From Symbiodinium natans (Eukaryota > Sar > Dinophyceae > Suessiales > Symbiodiniaceae): a stretch of DNA of 64,000 bases. A program made the position numbers and the translations under genes. Below, piece after piece: positions 54,501-64,000 of this stretch. Within the stretch, counting starts at the first letter, position 1. Each line of letters begins with the position of its first letter. The stretch spans positions 1,017,709 to 1,081,708 of the forward strand of contig CAJNDS010002424.1 in assembly GCA_905221605.1 (NCBI GenBank). The letters are read 5' to 3'. The notes under the pieces were generated by a model. It ran no database searches. It was not told the origin of the DNA and saw nothing but the letters and a program-made list of their open reading frames with translations.

Positions 54501-54520
54501 TTGATTTTCTGGGCCTCTTT

Positions 54521-55690
54521 AAGCCTTCGTGCATCTTTATCGCGTTCCCTTTTCTATTCCCTTACTTTCGTGCTGAAACCATCACCCTTTCTTTCCCTTA
54601 ATTTCCCCATTCATCCCTTAAAGAAAGGGACGCCTTCAAGATGTAGGAAGGATTTTTCATATAGTTGTGTGTACAATGGCTTGGTACTAGCGCTCTAATT
54701 TTCAAGAAGCTGTTTTGCATGTAATGTGTGTCACGAGTTTGCTACGTTCATAGGCAGACTATGTAAATACACCCTCTCTAAACAAACCATTTTCCCTAAA
54801 CCCTGAACCCTAAACTCTAAACCCTAAACCCTAAACGCTCAAAGACTCCTACGGCCTCCAGGCCCTCTAAGAATCCCAAGTTCTCTAAGACTCCCAAGCC
54901 CCCTACACTTCCTAAGGCCCCGAAGCTCCCCAGGCCCCCTGAGCCCGCCAAGCCTCCTTAAGTCCCGTAAGCTCCCTAAGCTGTCGAAGCCCCCTTACTC
55001 CCTAAACAATTTCGCAGAGCAAGCAGACAGAATTTCAGGACTACAAGCAATCGGTCATGAGCTGTCCTGCAGGCAACGCCTCCACCCAAAGCGTAACTTA
55101 AAATTTCCCTGATGTTTCCCTGTTGCGCTTTTTTTTGGCCCCGATTGTTTCAGGGAAGTTTTCCCTTGAAACCCCTGTGTAGTGCTAGAATTTCCCCTCG
55201 AATCCCTTTAAGGCTTCGTGTATCTGTACCGCGTTCCCTTTTCTATTCCCTTACTTTCGTGCTGAAACCATCGCCCTTTCTTTCCCTTAATTTCCCCAGT
55301 CATCCCTTAAAGAAAGGGACGCCTTCAAGATGTAGGAAGGATTTTTCATATAGTTGTGTGTACAATGGCTTGGTACTAGCGCTCTAATTTTCAAGAAGCT
55401 GTTTTGCAAGTAATGTGTGTCACGAGTTTGCTACGTTCATAGGCAGACGATGTAAATACACCCTCTCTAAACAAACCATTTCCCCTAAACCCTGAACCCT
55501 AAACTCTAAACCCTAAACCCTAAACGCTCAAAGACTCCTACGGCCTCCAGGCCCTCTAAGAATCCCAAGTTCTCTAAGACTCCCAAGCCCCCTACACTTC
55601 CTAAGGCCCCGAAGCTCCCCAGGCCCCCTGAGCCCGCCAAGCCTCCTTAAGTCCCGTAAGCTCCCTAAGCTGTCGAAGCCCCCTTACTCC
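54521..55690 (+). repeat. 480-bp direct duplication, offset 690 bp
   Basis: 54521-55001 and 55211-55690 are nearly identical, including an internal CCCTAAA tract and a run of CCTAAG/CCCAAG-type 10-mers. The 209 bp between them are single copy. Confidence 0.93.
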
Positions 55691-58600
55691 TCCAGCTTTT
55701 CAAGCAGGAGAAAGGCTCTTTCGTAAGGGGCGGAGGAGCTCTGTCATTCCCTCAACCAGAGGGAGGGGAGCCCTCTCATGACCTATTCAAGAGAGAGGAG
55801 ATAGAAGAGCTTGCTCATTGCTCTTTAGGATGCGGAGGAGCTTTTGCACAAGAGGCAAGGAGCTCTTTTACTTCTACAAACGCATAGAAGAGCGTTTAGA
55901 TGACCTGTTACGAAATAGAATAAATGCTGTCTCACGTAAGCGAGAGAGACTGATGAGTTATGCGACGCTCCATTTCAGGGATAGGCCTTCGAAACCTTCA
56001 ATTAGGGTTGATCTCTCGCAAAAAGGTAAAAGAGCTATGTCATTTCCTACGAAGCGATAAGCAGCCTAGAGACAATCGGCTTCTCTCATGTTTGCTTCAT
56101 GGATAGAGAAGCTTTTCTCAACCAAAACCAAAGAGACGGATCATGTCCCATTGAAAGATAGACGAGTTCTGTCTTTGTACGTTACGAGGTGGGGGAGCTC
56201 TTTCACAAGAGGTAGGTAGAGGACTCTCTCATGTCCGGCAAAGAGATAGAGACGATCTTTCATGACCCGCTACGAGATAGAGAGCCTCTTTCATGTAAAG
56301 GGTAAGATATAGAAGAGCTGTGAGCTCCTTTACCTATCGACGGGAACTCTTATAGCTTTCATGAATGAGTTCTTGCCAGTGAACAAAGGGAGCTCTTTCA
56401 CAAAGGGTAGATAGAGACCTCTCTCATTTCCTGTAAAAGAAAGAGGAGGTCTCTCACGACCTGATTATTGCGAGATAGAGAAGCTATGTCATATAAAGAT
56501 AAGAAATGGTAGAGCTGAGGACTCCTCTGCCTAGTGACGGGAAATCAGTTAGATAGGACATGAGAGAACTCTCATACATTTCTTATGAATGAGTTCTTCA
56601 ATCTCTGAATAGAAAATGAATGAGCTCCTGTGTCTTCGCATACGAAATGACAGTGTGGAAATGAGCTGTCTCATGACCTGTTAGGAAACAGAGGAGATAA
56701 AGAGCTTGCTCATTGCAAAAGAGGAAGCGGAGGGCTCTTGCAGAAGAGGCAAGGAGCTCCTTCACTTGCTGCAAAGATACAGAGGAGCTTTCAGATGACC
56801 TATTCAGAGATAGCGAAACTCGATCACGTAAACGATAGAGATTGAAAAGTTATGTCATGCCCCATTTCAGGGATAGAGAATGGCCTTCCAGACTTTCATT
56901 TCGAATAAAGGAGAGATCTGTCACAGAAAGGTAGAAGAGCTATTCATTTCTTATTATATCACGGGTAGACAAGCTTTTTCTCAAATACAAACAAAAAACC
57001 TGGCTCATGCACCATTGAAAGATAGACGAGTCCTGTCACTCTCGATCACAAGGTGGAGGAGCTCTTTCACACGAGGTAGGTAGAGCACTCTCTCTTTTCT
57101 TGCAAAGAGATAGAGAAGATCTGTCATGACTCCATGAACCGTTACGAGATAGAGAAGCCTCTTTCATGTAAAGGATAGGTCATGGTAGAGCTGAGAGCTC
57201 CTCTGCCTAGTGATGGCAAACGAGAAATAGGAACCAAAGGAGATAGAAGAGGTTGCTCATTGCAAAATAGGAAGCGGAGGAGCTATTGCAGAAGAGGCAA
57301 GCAGCTCCTTCACTTGCTGCGCAGACACAAAGGAGCTTTCAGATGACCTGTTCAGAGATAGCGAAACTCTCTCACGTAAACGATAGAGACTGATGAGTTG
57401 TGTCCCCATTCAAGGGATAGAGAATGGCCTTCCAAACTTTCATTTCGGGTAAAGAAGAGATCTGTCGCAAAAAGGTAGAAGAGCTATGTCATTTCTTATG
57501 CATCGATAAACGGCTACTCGCATGATTTCTTCATCGATAGAGAAGCAGCTATTTCTGAATAGAAATTCACAATGGAGCTGTCTCATGTCCCAGTGAAAGA
57601 TAGACGAGTTGTGGCATTTGATTTTGAGGTGAAGGAGCTCTTTCACAAGAGGTAGGTAGAGGACTCTCTAATGTTCTGCAAAGAGATAGAGACAATCTTT
57701 CTTGACCCGCTACGAGATAGAGGAGCCTCTTCCATGTAAAGGGTAGGATGTGGTAGAGCTGTGAGCTCCTCTACCTATCGACGGGAAATTAACAAGAAAG
57801 TACATTCGAGAGCTCTTACAGCTTCTATGAATGAGTTCTTGTGATTGAACAAAGGGAGCTCTTTCACAAAAGGTAGATAGAGACCTCTCTCATTTCCTGC
57901 AAAAGAAAGAGGAGGTCTCTCATGACCTATTGCGAGATAGAGAAGCTATGTCATATAAAAGATACGAAATGGTAGAGCTGAGCGCTGGTGACGGCAAATG
58001 AACTAGGTAGGACATGAGAGAGCTCTTATACATTGTATGAGAGATTTCTTATATCTATATCTCTTGTGAACGAGTTCTTCAATCTCTGACTAGGAGATGA
58101 ATGAGCTCCTGTATCTTCTCATACGAAATGACAGAATGGATATAAATGATGTCCTCTAGCTGTTAACGCAACATGAAAAAACCTCCTCTATCCCCGAAAA
58201 GAGAAGGAGAGAGGGAAGCCCGCTCATGACCTATTAGGAACCAGAGGAGATAAAAGAGCTTGCTCATTGCAAAATAGGAAGCGGAGGGCTCTTGCAGAAG
58301 AGGCAAGGAGCTCCTTCACTTGCTGCAAAGATACAGAGGAGCTTTCAGATGACCTATTCAGAGATAGCGAAACTCTATCACGTAAACGATAGCGAGTGAT
58401 GCGTTATGTCATGTCCCATTTGATGGACAGAGAATGGCCCAGAGTGGCCTTCAAAACTCTTCATTGATAGAGAAGCTGCGAAGCTATTTCTGAAAATCGA
58501 CATAGAAGAGAACTCTCTCATTTCCTGCAGCGTGAAAAAGGAGGTCTCTCATGACCTATTGCGAGATAGAGAAATTTCAGGTAAGAGTTAGGTAATGGTA

Positions 58601-59030
58601 GAGCTGGGCACGCCTCTGCCTCTTGACGAGAAATGAGCTCGTGTATACTTCATGAATGCGTTCTTCTATCTCTCAGATGAAAGAGCTCCTCGATCCTTCT
58701 TATAGGGCATGAAAGAAATCCTGTGTTCGAAATGAAAAGACCCTTTGATAAGCAAAAGAAAAAGGGAAACGAATCGATGCCTTCTATCTTTTAGTGCAGA
58801 GCTTCTCACTTCTAATGCGACATGATAGAGCTCCTCTATTCTCTTGGAAATGAAACAGCTTGCGTTCTCTCCTGAGTGAAAGATGTCTCTGTCGTGGAAA
58901 TGAGATCTCCTCTATGTTTCTAAGAAATGAGATAGCTCACCTCTACCTCGTAATCGGAAATGAGAGAGCCCTTCGCCCCTCTTCAGGCTATGAAACAACT
59001 TGTCTATCTCTTACTTCAAAGTGTGCTAGA
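55691..59030. repeat. Degenerate GAGATAGAG/GAGCTC repeat field
   Basis: A purine-biased region of short degenerate motifs (GATAGAGAAG, GAGCTCTTTCA, CTCTCTCATG). Longer blocks recur, for example GGAGGGCTCTTGCAGAAGAG with flanks near 55830, 56727, 57277 and 58280, and CTACGAGATAGAG blocks near 56267, 57138 and 57707. No coding frame is conserved between the blocks. Confidence 0.85.
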
Positions 59031-59078
59031 GCTACATGGCTGCACTTGCTGGCGCCGGTGCACACACAGACCAAACCT

Positions 59079-59225
59079 TCACTATTACTGTTACTACTAC
59101 TAATACTATTACTAGGATTATTACTATTCCTATTCCTATTACTATTACTAGTACTATTATTATTCCCATTACAATTACGGTCAGTATTATTATACTCATA
59201 ATAATATTAAAATATTATTATTATT
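59079..59225. repeat. Degenerate ATT/ACT trinucleotide repeat
   Basis: TTACTACTACTAATACTATTACTAGG and similar, producing pseudo-ORFs of poly-(T/I) or poly-L. A related stretch is at 41066-41142. Confidence 0.9.
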
Positions 59226-59614
59226 GCACTACTACTGAAAGAAGAACCAGCCGTGAAATAGACCCTAAAGGTCTCGGCCACATATATATATATCTATACA
59301 TCTATGTATGTGTATATATACATATATCACCTAGGTCCGACGGCTAGGTGAGGGGAAGGCCAGCCGACAGTTTGGCCACAAGAAGTCGTGATTTACCTCT
59401 GGGGTTTTATCGGGATCGGGCAGTATCCGAGACATTCCTAAGTTGCTGAAGGTTCGGGAATTCCCGTGCCCGTCTCACCACAACTAGAATCTCTTTCTAG
59501 CCCAGTCGCACCCTTTTGCCCTTTGTTGCTTTATGGGTTCCCTTGTGACCAACTTCCCCAAGAAGGTTGCCCTTGCTACAATTCTTTACTGGGTTACCGA
59601 GGTTCTGTGTTCAG

Positions 59615-59665
59615 GGAACAAACCGCAGTTTGCGAAGGCCGTGATGGAGGAGGCCCTGATGCTCT
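59615..59665 (+). CDS. Candidate internal exon
   Basis: TTCAG|G acceptor, NKPQFAKAVMEEALML, GA donor. Confidence 0.4.
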
Positions 59666-60031
59666 GAGCACGAGAAGCTTCTTTGCAAAGACATGTTCCC
59701 GTTTGTCTGCCGTTTGGTTGCAAGGCAGGAACTGAAAACTATGGAGCTTTCGTTAAAAAAAAGGTTGTTCGCTCTCAAAGTACTGGGCGCAAAGGATATT
59801 TCGTCGGCAAATGGTAGTACTGTCGACTAGCTCTGTATGTTTCGGCAGAGTTCGAGCATCATCAAAGCTTATCGGTTTTTATCCGTGATGCGAAAATGCC
59901 TAGTACAGGGTCAGAATAATTACTGATCATATTCCCTTATGGTCCCTTTGTAAGTATACTAAAATGACCCCCAAAACCCTAAACCCGAAACCCTATTCTA
60001 ATTGTTCATTGAAAGAACGGCCACCTCACAG

Positions 60032-60119
60032 TCGTTGAGAGCTTGCCTGATATCGATTTCAAGCATCCGCCGCTGCACAGTCCTCACGGCATGCTGTTTG
60101 TGAATGCTGCGTGTGGCTG
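60032..60119 (+). CDS. Candidate internal exon
   Basis: CACAG acceptor, VESLPDIDFKHPPLHSPHGM then LFVNAACGW, GT donor. The minus strand is also open with a helical reading (VQRRMLEIDIRQALNDCEVA), so strand is uncertain. Confidence 0.36.
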
Positions 60120-60946
60120 GTGCGGAACCTTTTTTTAAGCAAACTATTTAAGGACCTGCTTCAGCGCAGATTGCGCACTGAAACAGCAGATCATCACCTG
60201 TTCCAGGTTCGTGGCAGATGTATGTGTCCCAAGTCATAGCCGGCATACTTAGCAAAGATACTGCTGTGCACAACGTGTCAGCGTTGTGATTGAGTCCGAG
60301 GCAGCATCCACTGCTACGCACCTACCTATGCAGATTCCTTTCAGCAGCGAGCTGTTGTACATAGGTCGCGCAGCCATAGGTATCCATGCTTTTAATCGGG
60401 CTCTTTCTCATGTTCCACTCCCACACACAACGGTACGGCAACCAGCCAACAGGTGCCAGCTGAACTAAGCTATACATGCATATGTATATATATATATATG
60501 TATATATTAGACACCTCGTATGACAGCTAGATTGTTGTAAGTCGCAGATTTGGTACCTGCTCTATATGCATATTTGTAGTGCAGCATAGACGTGTAAAGG
60601 ATGATGTTCGCAGTCGAAGCAGTAGGCACGTGGAGATACAGGAGCCTTATCGAGAAGCCTGGTTGCGCAAGGAACAGCTGCTTTGCAAAACCAGCGTGTT
60701 GTGCGCATGGCCTACGCGCCGGTTCTTGCCCACTCCGCGCCTTCACGTTTGCAGAGCTCCAGAACCATGCTCCTTCTCCCCTCGCGAAACCCTAAGGCCT
60801 TACACAAACCCTGTAAACCCTATAAACCCCACAAACCCTGTAAATTCTGTAAACCCTTCGAACCCTATAAGCCCTATAAAGCCCTATGAGCCCTATAAAC
60901 CCTTCAACCGATGCTTGCCCACGTAGCCCTGGAGCAGAACTTTTCA

Positions 60947-60992
60947 GGGCCCGGAACCACCCAGTGCAAGCCAGCGAAGTGTACCAGCCCGG
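60947..60992 (+). CDS. Candidate internal exon
   Basis: TTTCAG|G acceptor, ARNHPVQASEVYQP, GT donor formed by the start of a TTTAGGG tract. Confidence 0.38.
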
Positions 60993-60999
60993 GTTTAGG

Positions 61000-61930
61000 G
61001 TTTAGGGTTTAGGGTGTAGGGTTTAGGGTTTAGGGTTTAGGGTTTGGGGGTTAAGCTTTGAGGATTCATGGATTTCAGGGCGTGGGTTAGGCAGGCCAGA
61101 CTCTACCCCTTTCCACTCTCGACTCTTTCACCCCAAGCGATATACCCTGAACCCTAAAACCTATGCCCTAAACCCTATACCCGAATTCCTAAACACTAGA
61201 CAGAGGTTAGCTCTCTCAGAATATGTAGGGTGTGGGGGTGGCTCCGAACGGTGCCCCCGCCCCCCTCCCCCCCTGCCCCAGAAGCCAAAGTTCAAGGTGG
61301 TTTCACTTGGGGTTTAGGGTTTAGGGTTTAGGGTGTAGGGTTTGATTAGGGTTGAGGGTTTAGGGTTCAGGTCTCAGGGTTTAGGCTTTAAGGGCTTAAG
61401 GATCTTTAGCGGGTGATGGGTCTTAGTCTCTCCAAGCCCTTATGAGGCATGAGGGCTGTTGGGGTTTAGGACTCTCGGGGCTCACCAGGAGCTTTGTTAC
61501 TTGGCTTCAGGTGCGATGGACTCAAGGGATGTAAGGCAAGGAGGGAATCTTAGAAGGTACCTTTAATCTAATTCCCCTACATAGCCCCTACATATACCTT
61601 ATATGGTCCTTATATACCTAAGTAGACCCCTACATTGCCCCTAAACGCTCTTATAAGGGTTCCTCCTCTAGTCCATTGATTGAAAGAAGCTTAGGGATAC
61701 TTGGGAATACGTTTTAAGTTTTTGGGGCACTATAATCCCCAAGAAAGAGCTACAATTCGAATCTTTTGGGTACTATAATTCCTCAGAAACAGCTAAAATT
61801 CTAATGTTTGCTCAGGTTCCAAGTTCAGTGAAGGAAGTGTCTGGGTCCCGCTTCTGGCTCTCAGCGCCTGTGCTCTCTGTCCCCGCTCCTGTCACCAGCT
61901 CAGTGTGCGCCTCTCGGTACTGTGGACGAG
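61000..61930. other. Intron-like or intergenic, heptamer-rich
   Basis: TTTAGGG tracts at 60990-61050 and 61310-61400, CCTACATA-type repeats at 61575-61640. No frame I would support. Confidence 0.5.
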
Positions 61931-61939
61931 CCATAAGGC

Positions 61940-62053
61940 TTGGGATGTTCCCCCTTATACGAACAGTCCTTTCTAGGGATTAATTAATAGGGGGGGGGGG
62001 GGGGGTACTAGAATCCCTATTCAGGACTGTCAGTATAAGGGGGAACATCCCAA
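61940..62053. mobile_element. Inverted-repeat element, family A (most intact copy)
   Basis: TTGGGATGTTCCCCCTTATACGAACAGTCCT at the left and AGGACTGTCAGTATAAGGGGGAACATCCCAA at the right. The loop holds an 18-base G-run followed by GTACTAG, as at 868-1005. Confidence 0.9.
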
Positions 62054-62822
62054 CATAGGGCCAAAGAGGCCCCAAAAACACCCAAAAAGCATCCTAGACG
62101 GAATCCCAACAAAGATTTCACAACCCCCTAAACACCCTGCGACCCTGCAGGCCCAGATCCCTCAAGTCCAAGCCTAAACACGGTCACTCGGCATGACGAG
62201 CCTTAGGGTGTAGAGTTTAGGGTTTAGGGTTTAGGGTTAGTCTCTGACAGTCTTGGCAGGTTATGTGTAGGCCCAGTCCATTAGCGCGCCCCCATCGGAA
62301 TCAGAGTCGCAACCACTCAAACCCAGACCCTAAACCTAAACCCCTCTACTCAACGACCCCCAAACCCCTGAACCACTGAACTCGAAGAACTTTATCCCTC
62401 CTCACCGTCACACCCTCAGTTCTACCCCCTTGTAAACCCAAAAACCCTGAACCCTCCAAGTTCACAGAATGTTTCTCTCGTTCTGCTGCGAGCCAAGAAA
62501 GACGCACGCGAACGAACGAACCCTGCAAGACAAGGCGGCGGACGCTTCGAGCCGGCAACCCTCCGGAAACGAACATCCTCGACCGGCCACTGTAGGCGTG
62601 GGATGCTTCGGGGCTATGGGGCTATGACTCGCATAAACCCTATGCCCTACGTGCTACAGAGGGGGCCCAGCTTTTGCCGAAAAAAAAGTCTGGCAATAAG
62701 AAACATACCAAGGGTACCATACTTTAGTTTCCCTGCCCCCCAGGACTGCCGATTAAGTACTCAGAGCTCCCCAATCCCCAAACCCTAAACCCTAAACCCT
62801 AAACCCTAAACCCTCCTGTCAG

Positions 62823-62870
62823 GCTGGCGCTTATGTGATGGGTGGAATCCAGTTCGACAATGGCTTGAAG
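62823..62870 (+). CDS. Candidate internal exon
   Basis: TGTCAG|G acceptor, AGAYVMGGIQFDNGLK, GC donor (or continuing AELQRTSVWHW). CCCTAAA units lie immediately to the left. Protein-like, no family assigned. Confidence 0.45.
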
Positions 62871-62938
62871 GCCGAGCTGCAACGCACCAGCGTGTGGCAT
62901 TGGTTGCTGTTAAGGAACTTAGTTTATCTTACCAGATA

Positions 62939-62987
62939 ATATATGTACATATATATATATACACACATACATGTACATTTGTACACA

Positions 62988-63028
<41 letters not shown>

Positions 63029-63048
63029 GCACGTATATATGTACGCAT
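62939..63048. repeat. TA/CT dinucleotide microsatellite
   Basis: Runs of ATATAT, CTCTCT and TATATA. Similar TA runs are at 1505-1523, 9977-10020, 17320-17337, 27600-27630, 47995-48030, 50890-50950 and 60480-60510. Confidence 0.95.
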
Positions 63049-63347
63049 AGATTGCAAAAACACTCCTTCCTTGAGACGGTAACTTGAATGTCGAAACTAC
63101 GAATGTGCCGGCGTGATGTGCCCCCATGAGATCAGCCAGAAACTTCCTCAAGTTCCGGAAGTCCAGAAGGTACAAATTTAAAGGTACCACCAGAGGAAGT
63201 TGTGGTACAGTACAGTAAATGGTGCAGAGGAGAGTTTGTGCAATCCCCATATCATTCACATGACCAGTGGCTAGAACCCTCCGTTTGTGCACTCTGCTTA
63301 AACCCTAAACCCTAAACCCTCGTGAGCCAAGCTGCGGCCCTGAGCAG

Positions 63348-63396
63348 GTGCCGGCAGAGCAGCGAGCGCTGCTCTCACGCGCTGCGCTTGGACTTG
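63348..63396 (+). CDS. Candidate internal exon
   Basis: GAGCAG|G acceptor, VPAEQRALLSRAALGL, and a GTAAAC donor in phase 1. Confidence 0.43.
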
Positions 63397-63591
63397 GTAA
63401 ACTGAAGAGTGGGGCAAAGTTCTTGCAGTAGCCATGCGTATACGTGTGTATATGTATATTTGGTGTATGTGCCCCAAAATCTCAAGTTTTCAAGGGTCCA
63501 TGTACCTATATAGTAGGTACATGGGCCTTGAAGGGGTTCCTATATGCAGCTTTAGGGCCCATATGTATACAATATAGGTACATATAGAACC

Positions 63592-63810
63592 TTGGGGATT
63601 GCGGTCGTCGAGCTGCCCAGAGGTCGGAACTACACGCTCAAGCCCCTTAGCTCCGCAGGAGCTTTGGGGCCATGGAAGGCCGGCACCATGGATTTGGGGG
63701 CGGTCTGGGTTTGTGGGCGAAGCGCGTGCCGTGCTTCTGGTTGTCGTGGGGAACGAGCTGGAGCTTTCAAGATATCCCTAGGCCCCGAACCACGCGAAAA
63801 GCTTGCTTGA
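63592..63810 (+). CDS. Candidate exon(s) in a 72-codon frame
   Basis: The frame contains GIAVVELPRGRNYTLKPLSS and AGALGPWKAGTMDLGA. True exon limits inside it are not clear, and no family is recognised. An inverted repeat of GTACATGGGCC/GGTCCATGTAC type lies just upstream (63495-63595). Confidence 0.33.
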   Translation: MGIAVVELPRGRNYTLKPLSSAGALGPWKAGTMDLGAVWVCGRSACRASGCRGERAGAFKISLGPEPREKLA

Positions 63811-64000
63811 ATATGGTTGAATAATTAGGGAGATGGCTGCGTGGTCTCGAAGCTCGCAAAACAAGTCGTAGAATCGCAGGCCTAGCCCAGCATGGGTTTT
63901 TACAGAGACTATGAGAGGTTGATACTGGAAAGTGCTCAGGCTCCTCTATGCCCCAATGCCCAAGCCGGCCCAAAATTCAGCATCTTTTGCCTGCATTGGC

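Noticed and set aside
1-64000. A chromosome end or true telomere
   Set aside because: Heptamer tracts are short, in both orientations, and spread across the window instead of forming one terminal unidirectional array.
1-64000. tRNA, rRNA and CRISPR features
   Set aside because: I looked for GTTCGA-type T-arms, rRNA cores and regularly spaced direct repeats with unique spacers and saw none; the tandem repeats present have no spacer structure.

Overview
This window looks like nuclear DNA of a microbial eukaryote, most likely a dinoflagellate. No stretch reads as a long continuous gene. The DNA is dominated by hundreds of short tracts of the heptamer TTTAGGG/CCCTAAA, the plant/algal-type telomere repeat, in both orientations, with islands of 30-150 bp of normal sequence between them. 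Many islands read as short exons. In the one gene I can follow confidently, nearly all introns start with GC or GA rather than GT, and most end AG|G. As I understand it, that combination is characteristic of dinoflagellate nuclear genes. I cannot name a species.

The main result is a bacterial-type recA gene hidden in the noise. Sixteen to eighteen exons of 35-80 bp on the + strand, from about 22.4 kb to 36.1 kb, encode a RecA core in the right order: N-terminal helix, Walker A (GPEQSGKT), the DAE-ALD segment, Walker B (IVILDS), the INQ segment, the near-invariant GNPETT-GG loop, the KKNKLAAP strand and the C-terminal domain. Their phases agree wherever I could test them. Only a short exon for the segment aligned to E. 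coli LCSQPDTGEQ is not located. Candidate exons at 20.1-21.9 kb may supply an organelle-targeting extension. Just downstream, two exons at 38.2 and 38.8 kb form a SAP DNA-binding domain, split by an intron.

Introns of these two genes are often built like a hairpin: a TTTAGGG tract near the 5' splice site and a CCCTAAA tract near the 3' splice site. Many exon islands elsewhere (1-20 kb, 39-50 kb, 59-64 kb) are likewise flanked by CCCTAAA on the left and TTTAGGG on the right. This suggests several further split genes that I cannot name. Several families of short elements with terminal inverted repeats (MITE- or introner-like) lie within introns, and at least two begin with the GT of a plausible 5' splice site.

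Other layout. 36.6-37.6 kb is a diverged direct duplication. 43.47-46.91 kb is a recent tandem array of about 3.4 copies of a 1,016-1,035 bp unit, free of telomere-like repeats, with a diverged relative at 43.0-43.2 kb that does contain them. 51.0-54.5 kb is an AT-rich array of nested palindromes. 54.5-55.7 kb holds a 480-bp direct duplication. 55.7-59.0 kb is a degenerate GAGATAGAG/GAGCTC-rich repeat field. I found no rRNA, tRNA, spliced-leader RNA or CRISPR array. Most longer open frames in the window are artefacts of the heptamer, whose repeats encode LNPKP-type and GFRV-type peptides.
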